DNA of 10,243 nucleotides, from assembly GCA_038062615.1 (NCBI GenBank), contig JBBTWV010000018.1:1-10243 (forward strand), read 5' to 3'. A model generated the notes under the pieces. The model did no database searches. It was not told the DNA's origin and worked only from the letters and a program-made list of their open reading frames with translations. Each line of letters opens with the position of its first letter. The stretch's first letter is position 1. The translations under genes were made by a program, and so were the position numbers. The DNA is from JBBTWV01 sp038062615. Lineage in GTDB: Bacteria; Patescibacteriota; Gracilibacteria; UBA1369; UM-FILTER-53-11. Positions 6,501 through 10,243 of the stretch are shown here, piece by piece.

Positions 6501-9067
6501 AAGATGAGACAGCAAAAACGCTCACGGCTTTTATAGAAGAATATCGCCGTTTACCGGCCGGCATACATATGGGAAACTTTTTTGCCGGCTTAGAACATTT
6601 TAGGAATAATTTGCATGGCACTTCCCTTGAGCCGCTTACGAACGGATTGATAAAAAATCTTGCGCTTTTTGCTCGTTTTATACAGAACGGTGATCCTCAA
6701 CTCATGCGGATTATTTTAAGCCACTATCGCGGTGGGAGTCGTGATTTTGCTCCTTTAAAAACGACGCTTGATACTCTTTTTATCGCTGGAAGTGATGTCC
6801 TTAAGCGGTTCGTGGATATTCTGGGTTTGGAGGAAGTTCTTGCGCCTTTTAGCACCGCAACGGCAGAAGAAAAAATAATCGTGGCCAAGCAACTCATCCA
6901 ATATGCAGAAAATCGCAAAGAAGAGATTATCAAGGCTTTGGCTTTTACCAAAGAAGAAGTTGATGCTTATTTTGCCCGTGAACAAGCCCGGCCAAAGCAA
7001 AAACTCAGTAATTATTTTTATATTATCCAGGGATATAGGCTCTTAGGATCGGATGCAGAAAAGGACAACGTTTTGAGAAGTATTGATCTTCAGAAGTTAA
7101 TTGCAGAAAAAGGCGATGTGGTTGAAATTTTTGGTGTACTGCAAGAACTTGAAGCGCCGACGGAGTTTTGGGAAACCGCTATTCGTAACTTTCATTTGGA
7201 TCTCAATAATTTAAAAGCTGTTGAGAAAGCGCGCGAAAAACTCATTGAAATAAGTCCGGAACGCGCCAATCAAATTATTGAAATGAAGGCGCGAGAATTT
7301 GTTGAGGAACGAATTTCTGCCGAGAATCTGCTGGAGAAAGTGAAGTTTGTGAAAACCTGGATTGACCCCAAGGCAAGCGGCGTGCAAAGCGTGTGGGATG
7401 ATCGTTTTGTATTCGACATTTATAAGTCCAGCGCAACGCGTATGAAGCAGCGCTTACAGCAGTATTGTTTTGAAAATGAGTGTAAAGATATTGCGGCATG
7501 GGGAATATTTAACGAGCAAGAACTGACCCTTGTTCAGCGAGTGCAGTTAGCCTTGCAGAAACAGCAGATCCTTGCCACTCCTACTCCAGAGGCAGTTATT
7601 AAGCAGGATCCAGCTGGCTACCTACGAAGATGGGCTCTGGCCACGAGTGCGACGCCAGAGACGTATGGGATGATTTTTTCTCATCAAGAATTGCAAAACC
7701 GTCTTGCGGTGTATGAAGAAATGAAAAAAGCTGATGCACAGGAACAGCTGAGTCTCATCCGAGATCAGGTAATCCGCTACATCAATAAAAAACCGGATGA
7801 GTTACATGAAAGGGTGGAGTGGAGCGGCGAGCAAAAAGATCTTGAAGATATTTTAGCGGATTTAGATATCCATTTGGAAGAAACAGGAACGGGATTTTTT
7901 ACAAAAGTAAAAAAGGCATTTTCGCGTCCGCCAAGTTATACGTTGCGGCGTGTTGGAGAAATGATTGAGGGGTCTTTGCGAAGAGAAATGAGCTCTTCAC
8001 CGGAAGTAAAGCCTGGGCTCCAATTCTCAGAAGAATTTACGGGAGGTGGTGAAGATTATAAGGGCAAGCAGGTAGAGCTTCACAATGAAAATATGCAGCC
8101 CAGCGTGAGTGTTTTTACGCTTGCACATGGGGCAGAGACAGAAGCTATCCTTGTCCGTTTTGATCCGCAAAAAGGTGCTGGCTTTGATTTTAAAGTCCAA
8201 ATTGGTGCTACCAGCACGGGTGGCGGAAAAAATCTCACAGAGACTTTGCGCGGCAAATATGGGCAGCGACTCATCTTAGATACCGTTGGCGCTATGGTCC
8301 AGGGTATAGGAATCCCCATTAGCATGATCTTTGAAAATGGTGAGCCGCAAAATAAAAAAACGACCATGGGTGGGCAGCGTGATGGGCTTGTCATTTTTTC
8401 TCCTCGGGGTGCCATGAGAATTATTAAAAAAACAGAAATACCCCATGCAGAAATGGCGCAATTAGTGGACATGAGCGCATTTGAGAAAAATCTTAAAGGG
8501 CGGATTGCTGAAAAGGAAGCGGAACTTTTGAAAAATGTTCCGGCTGGTTCGGTGCCTCATCCTCAAGAATTAGAAGAGGCTCAGCCTGACATCATGAGAG
8601 AGTATCGTCGTTTGCTTTTGGCAGAGTCGTCTTACGAAGAATGGAAGGACGGGAAGGATTTGAATTATGCCAGCCAAGAGAGCTATGTGCCGCAAGATTT
8701 ATTTTGGATGGTGGCGCAGTTTGGCAAGTTGAGTGGGTTTTTGGAAAGTCTTTATGTGGAAGGTAGTAAGTCTATGGTTCATGCCGAAGGTTCTGCGGCG
8801 CATAAACGGCTTCTGCTCCAAATGAGTGATGGCACTTATGCGATTTATGATAGTCGTGTTCCTGTTGCGGACAGGGATGTTTCTGACGCGGTGAGCAAGT
8901 TGGTTATTGAGGGCGCGGGCGTGCAATATGCGGTGAATTTAGATACCGGAATGGCCGATAGCACTTCGCTTTATGATAAAGAAGGCAATACATATCGTCT
9001 GGGACATATTTCGGAACCAGTGGGGACCAACCGCATTGGCGTATTCCAAAAGAACCCTGAAAAATAA
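3581..9067 (+). CDS. Giant helical-repeat protein with C-terminal phosphodiester-glycosidase-like domain
   Basis: An 1828-residue protein that I do not recognise as a whole. There is no signal peptide or membrane segment; the N-terminus is charged and disordered (about 1-30), so it appears cytoplasmic. Residues about 45-950 form a helical solenoid built on a unit like D-x-x-L-R-P-D-L-L-x-L-A, with copies starting near 133, 245, 281, 359, 396, 432, 516, 552, 709, 742, 790, 829, 864, 900 and 934, often 33-39 apart. Longer 44-residue blocks at 65, 289, 440 and 560 add F-P-x-[IL]...GGY...W. Residues about 950-1490 are mostly helical without clear repeats. Residues about 1490-1828 resemble the NAGPA/DUF2233 fold: RFDPQ, IFENGEPQN, GLVIFSPRGAMRI, HKRLLLQMSDG (1741-1751), AVNLDTG (1784-1790). 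The N-A-G-M-F motif is replaced by VGAMV (1569-1573), so catalysis is doubtful. The ATG is supported by the adjoining -10. Probable partner: the next gene. Coding status certain, function unknown. Confidence 0.9.
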   Translation: MAEPQNPGEEPRVPEKQNKIPKEEVARQTVQDIFALHDEITSELGDQPALAERYRHDPEALAGLIQLKRDAGLQAMLLFEHAFPHIEQEFADGGYDAVKVYWNNVSRLTEAAGSFAPTLLTECIGPLDEFVRDPKYIPDLIKILQIKPDFLSDIASQLNEVPIIRGWLRNDSARKDYVYYLELVSKSKAPVSWVTSFPWRLFLSTKDRPIIIKLLQANPGAIRSVIFERTDSFADTSKLDREFEDPSLQPGLFQILRAVPETEIHYFLVEGFALIKHEFKNPARRADVIKLIQKAGGEANILFKDVYPAIKDAFHAGGYRAVERAWDDAVSIVRPCKENSFLNVIVIIINTHHERFLSDEKFRHDLVKLATLQGKNTKDFLNSGLKSEEFIYYFMDDAIRPDLLTLIEVCTPNAALFLENNVFDRLKNVLEDQSLRSQILLLARDAGSHAPVLLHAFSPYLEELLRQRGYEGLKNYWKDAMKLSEAINPPGVKEMKSFSWTSFDPGEASVIEHFNSQKRRPDFIALAKIYGPNYGSLFDPKYFSSIEDEFRNDARRPDLLKLAQDAGPNAPILFLHIFPRLRERFKEGGYQAIAKVWKEYVKLMNATSRDYISLLLEKLPDEMCDDIEREGFDSMSEAWKTMALFVGVLGFTVNETVVKEIFGTYSVLKKFPQYHGDFVGIAREIQKKERGDASYFFKDLPYLPAEFADDELRPYIIKLAVVQKGMDFFKTTFGNIKDELRDPKLREDLMLLAESGDDQLLIFTPPKSSLKWSPPTIDESMAPLADLFRDEAFRPTFMAVAKFVNGYDLKTVFFDHAKDGNPIRSQFLDPKLRPGMIKLVQIFKGDINDFFTGGFYRIEEKFSDDRLRPDLLLFMEKMLFNASSNEFDRSWSRIYEEFNDDVLRKDIMHIVDKLGHHAVYIFNDFDRFRADFHNPRLLPGILNIVDTPMGDGGYELLMFGYEALRREGVDFSNKDETAKTLTAFIEEYRRLPAGIHMGNFFAGLEHFRNNLHGTSLEPLTNGLIKNLALFARFIQNGDPQLMRIILSHYRGGSRDFAPLKTTLDTLFIAGSDVLKRFVDILGLEEVLAPFSTATAEEKIIVAKQLIQYAENRKEEIIKALAFTKEEVDAYFAREQARPKQKLSNYFYIIQGYRLLGSDAEKDNVLRSIDLQKLIAEKGDVVEIFGVLQELEAPTEFWETAIRNFHLDLNNLKAVEKAREKLIEISPERANQIIEMKAREFVEERISAENLLEKVKFVKTWIDPKASGVQSVWDDRFVFDIYKSSATRMKQRLQQYCFENECKDIAAWGIFNEQELTLVQRVQLALQKQQILATPTPEAVIKQDPAGYLRRWALATSATPETYGMIFSHQELQNRLAVYEEMKKADAQEQLSLIRDQVIRYINKKPDELHERVEWSGEQKDLEDILADLDIHLEETGTGFFTKVKKAFSRPPSYTLRRVGEMIEGSLRREMSSSPEVKPGLQFSEEFTGGGEDYKGKQVELHNENMQPSVSVFTLAHGAETEAILVRFDPQKGAGFDFKVQIGATSTGGGKNLTETLRGKYGQRLILDTVGAMVQGIGIPISMIFENGEPQNKKTTMGGQRDGLVIFSPRGAMRIIKKTEIPHAEMAQLVDMSAFEKNLKGRIAEKEAELLKNVPAGSVPHPQELEEAQPDIMREYRRLLLAESSYEEWKDGKDLNYASQESYVPQDLFWMVAQFGKLSGFLESLYVEGSKSMVHAEGSAAHKRLLLQMSDGTYAIYDSRVPVADRDVSDAVSKLVIEGAGVQYAVNLDTGMADSTSLYDKEGNTYRLGHISEPVGTNRIGVFQKNPEK

Positions 9068-9088
9068 GATTCAGGAAAAGGCTATAGC

Positions 9089-9117
9089 TTGCGAGAAAGT
9101 CTTTTTTGTGGCATAAT
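9089..9117 (+). promoter_or_regulatory. Promoter of the coiled-coil gene (leaderless)
   Basis: TTGCGA (9089-9094), 17-nt spacer, CATAAT (9112-9117), with the extended -10 dinucleotide TG at 9109-9110. The -10 ends 6 nt before the ATG at 9124. It shares TTTTTGTGG and ATnATTnA, in gapless register with the ATG, with the promoter at 3566-3574. I see no terminator between the giant gene and this promoter, so read-through is also possible. Confidence 0.6.
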
Positions 9118-9123
9118 TTATGT

Positions 9124-10044
9124 ATGGCAGGGGAAAAAGAGCCTCATGGAGGCGAAAAACAAAAAGCAAAACCCTTTGAACTACCGGAGGTTGGTAAATC
9201 AGAAGGATTAGAAGTTCCCAGTCGCGGGGTTACCTTGCTTTTGCAAAATGAAAGGGAGGAAGAGCAAGTTGGGCCTGCGGTTGTTTTTACTGCCGATTAT
9301 CCTTATGTCTTAGAAAGGGACGGCAGGTCATATAGCATTTTTAAGCCTCAAAATGATTTGGTCCGCGGCAGTGCGTTCCACGCGACGGTTATTTGGGATG
9401 AAAGCCCTGAAGTGAAGCTTCGCCCCATGGCGGTGGTCGAGGCTCAAAAAATTTATGATGAAAGATCTCAAGCTTATATTCAGGTTCGCGAGGAGTTGCG
9501 CCTCATACAGGAAGAAATTGTCAGGCTGGAGGCTCAGCAGGCGCTTTACGGTGAACTGGCGAGAGATTCTGGTGGAAATTCAGCCCGGCAGGCTACTGAT
9601 TTTGAAACAAAGTTACGACGGCTCGGGTATTCTTTAGGTGATAAACAAAAGGCTGTTGCAACTCAAGAAAAAGCATTTCATGACGCCGGTGAGGCTTTGG
9701 CTTGCGTTTCGGTAAATCATGCAAAAAAAATGCTCCGAGATAGTACGGAGGAATATACAAAAGCCAAACAGAGACAATCTCTTGCAGACCAACAGGCGGC
9801 AAAGGCGCAGGCGCAAGTTCTAGGATTAGAGTTGGATAGATCGCGAGCTCCTCGCGATGAGGCGAAGGAAGAGGAAGCTAAGCGGCAAGAAAGCGAAGCC
9901 CTGGCACTGCTCAAGAAAGAAAATCAAAATTTAAGAACTGCGGAGTGGCGTCTGCATAATGCTGAAAATTTGTTGGAAAAGGCAAAAAATGCCGGAGCAA
10001 AACGCAAATTTTATGTGGGCACGTTGCGGACACCGGAATTGTAA
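9124..10044 (+). CDS. Coiled-coil protein of unknown function
   Basis: A 306-residue protein that I do not recognise. The N-terminus (1-33) is charged and probably disordered. Residues about 34-98 look like a small beta-rich domain (VTLLLQNE, PAVVFTADYPYVLERDG, FHATVIWDE). Residues about 105-295 are long, highly charged helices rich in Ala, Glu, Gln and Lys, typical of coiled coil, with a likely break at about 148-157. The tail ends RKFYVGTLRTPEL. No signal peptide or membrane segment is present. I chose the ATG at 9124 because it lies 6 nt after a good -10; an in-frame TTG at 9106 falls inside the promoter. It follows the giant gene by 56 bp, has nearly the same promoter, and may supply an oligomerising partner. 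That link is inference from position and promoter only. Confidence 0.8.
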   Translation: MAGEKEPHGGEKQKAKPFELPEVGKSEGLEVPSRGVTLLLQNEREEEQVGPAVVFTADYPYVLERDGRSYSIFKPQNDLVRGSAFHATVIWDESPEVKLRPMAVVEAQKIYDERSQAYIQVREELRLIQEEIVRLEAQQALYGELARDSGGNSARQATDFETKLRRLGYSLGDKQKAVATQEKAFHDAGEALACVSVNHAKKMLRDSTEEYTKAKQRQSLADQQAAKAQAQVLGLELDRSRAPRDEAKEEEAKRQESEALALLKKENQNLRTAEWRLHNAENLLEKAKNAGAKRKFYVGTLRTPEL

Positions 10045-10051
10045 AATTGTC

Positions 10052-10080
10052 TTGACTGTGAGCGTGTGCTCATATAGTCT
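10052..10080 (+). promoter_or_regulatory. lexA promoter
   Basis: TTGACT (10052-10057) followed by either TAGTCT (10075-10080, 17-nt spacer, ending 6 nt before the ATG) or the better hexamer TATAGT (10073-10078, 15-nt spacer). Either places the transcription start within a few bases of the ATG at 10087, so the lexA mRNA is probably leaderless. Confidence 0.5.
10059..10072 (+). promoter_or_regulatory. Inverted repeat in the lexA promoter, candidate SOS box
   Basis: TGAGC-GTGT-GCTCA is a perfect 5-bp inverted repeat with a 4-nt spacer, lying between the -35 and -10 elements, where a bound repressor would block polymerase. LexA usually represses its own gene through such a site. The sequence differs from the E. 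coli box (CTGT-N8-ACAG) and from the Bacillus box (CGAAC-N4-GTTCG), though its 4-nt spacer resembles the latter. I did not find it upstream of the other genes here. Confidence 0.45.
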
Positions 10081-10086
10081 TGGGGC

Positions 10087-10243
10087 ATGAAAAATGCCAC
10101 TAAAAATTCGGGCCGGGTACCTTTGGTACTTACTCCCAAAGAGCAGTCACTTTTTGATTTTATTGAAGGGTATCAGATGGAGCATGGAGCTTCTCCAACC
10201 TTGCGCGAGATGCGCGAGGCTATGAAGCTCAAGTCTGACGGTT
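10087..10243 (+). CDS. lexA: LexA repressor, N-terminal part (cut by window edge)
   Basis: SOS-response repressor: a winged-helix DNA-binding protein that self-cleaves when RecA is activated. Only the first 52 codons lie in the window. They show the LexA opening: LTPKEQSLFDFIEGYQMEHG (15-34), then ASPTLREMREAMKLKS, corresponding to the family pattern P-T-x-R-E-I at the start of helix 2 and the approach to the recognition helix. The cleavage site and the Ser-Lys peptidase domain lie outside the window, so self-cleavage cannot be confirmed. There is no Shine-Dalgarno at a useful distance, and the ATG is 6-8 nt after the -10. A shorter LexA-like or helix-turn-helix protein is possible but less likely. 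Confidence 0.88.
   Translation, partial: MKNATKNSGRVPLVLTPKEQSLFDFIEGYQMEHGASPTLREMREAMKLKSDG

Noticed and set aside
8080..8472. 130-codon open frame on the minus strand
   Set aside because: It is antisense to the phosphodiester-glycosidase-like domain; the product has the Pro/Ser/Cys-rich look of a shadow frame.
9068..9107. Terminator after the giant gene, suggested by GCTATAGC and the T-run near 9102-9107
   Set aside because: The stem is only a short self-complementary octamer and the T-run belongs to the promoter motif shared with the upstream gene.

Overview
The window looks like a chromosomal segment from an uncultured bacterium of the Candidate Phyla Radiation (Patescibacteria). This is inferred from gene content and style. 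There is a long orphan protein with no familiar family, an L,D-transpeptidase fused to an NBR1-type Ig-like domain, compact intergenic gaps, few Shine-Dalgarno sequences, and several genes that appear to start at or next to their transcription start. TGA is used as a stop (the antitoxin gene ends in TGA) and none of the genes needs TGA read as glycine, so code 11 fits and the recoded Gracilibacteria/Absconditabacteria are unlikely.

Layout. Minus strand, 1-759: N-terminal 253 codons of a UvrD/PcrA helicase, cut by the window edge, carrying a 69-bp palindromic element inserted in frame. Minus strand, 833-1969: membrane-anchored L,D-transpeptidase. The gap 1970-2192 separates it from the divergent yebC (2193-2936, plus) and holds a promoter for each side. 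A type II toxin-antitoxin pair follows (3001-3261 and 3258-3530, overlapping by 4 bp) behind its own promoter with a repeated operator-like sequence. Then comes a very large gene (3581-9067, 1828 codons): a helical solenoid with a 36-residue period joined to a C-terminal domain resembling the phosphodiester glycosidase (NAGPA/DUF2233) fold. A 306-residue coiled-coil protein of unknown function follows (9124-10044). The window ends in the first 52 codons of lexA (10087-10243), whose promoter contains a perfect inverted repeat that could be its operator. No gene-free stretch exceeds 300 bases, and I saw no tRNA, rRNA, CRISPR array or insertion sequence.

How the genes relate. The best candidate for an undescribed system is the pair at 3581-9067 and 9124-10044. 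Both lack recognisable relatives over most of their length, both lack signal peptides, and both sit behind nearly the same promoter (TTTTTGTGG followed by a -10 element exactly 6 nt before the ATG), so they are probably transcribed in parallel as leaderless mRNAs. Their function is unknown. UvrD and LexA at the two ends are DNA-repair functions, but nothing in the sequence links them to the middle genes. Promoter calls are by eye from sigma-70 consensus matches, and family calls are from remembered motifs, not from searches.
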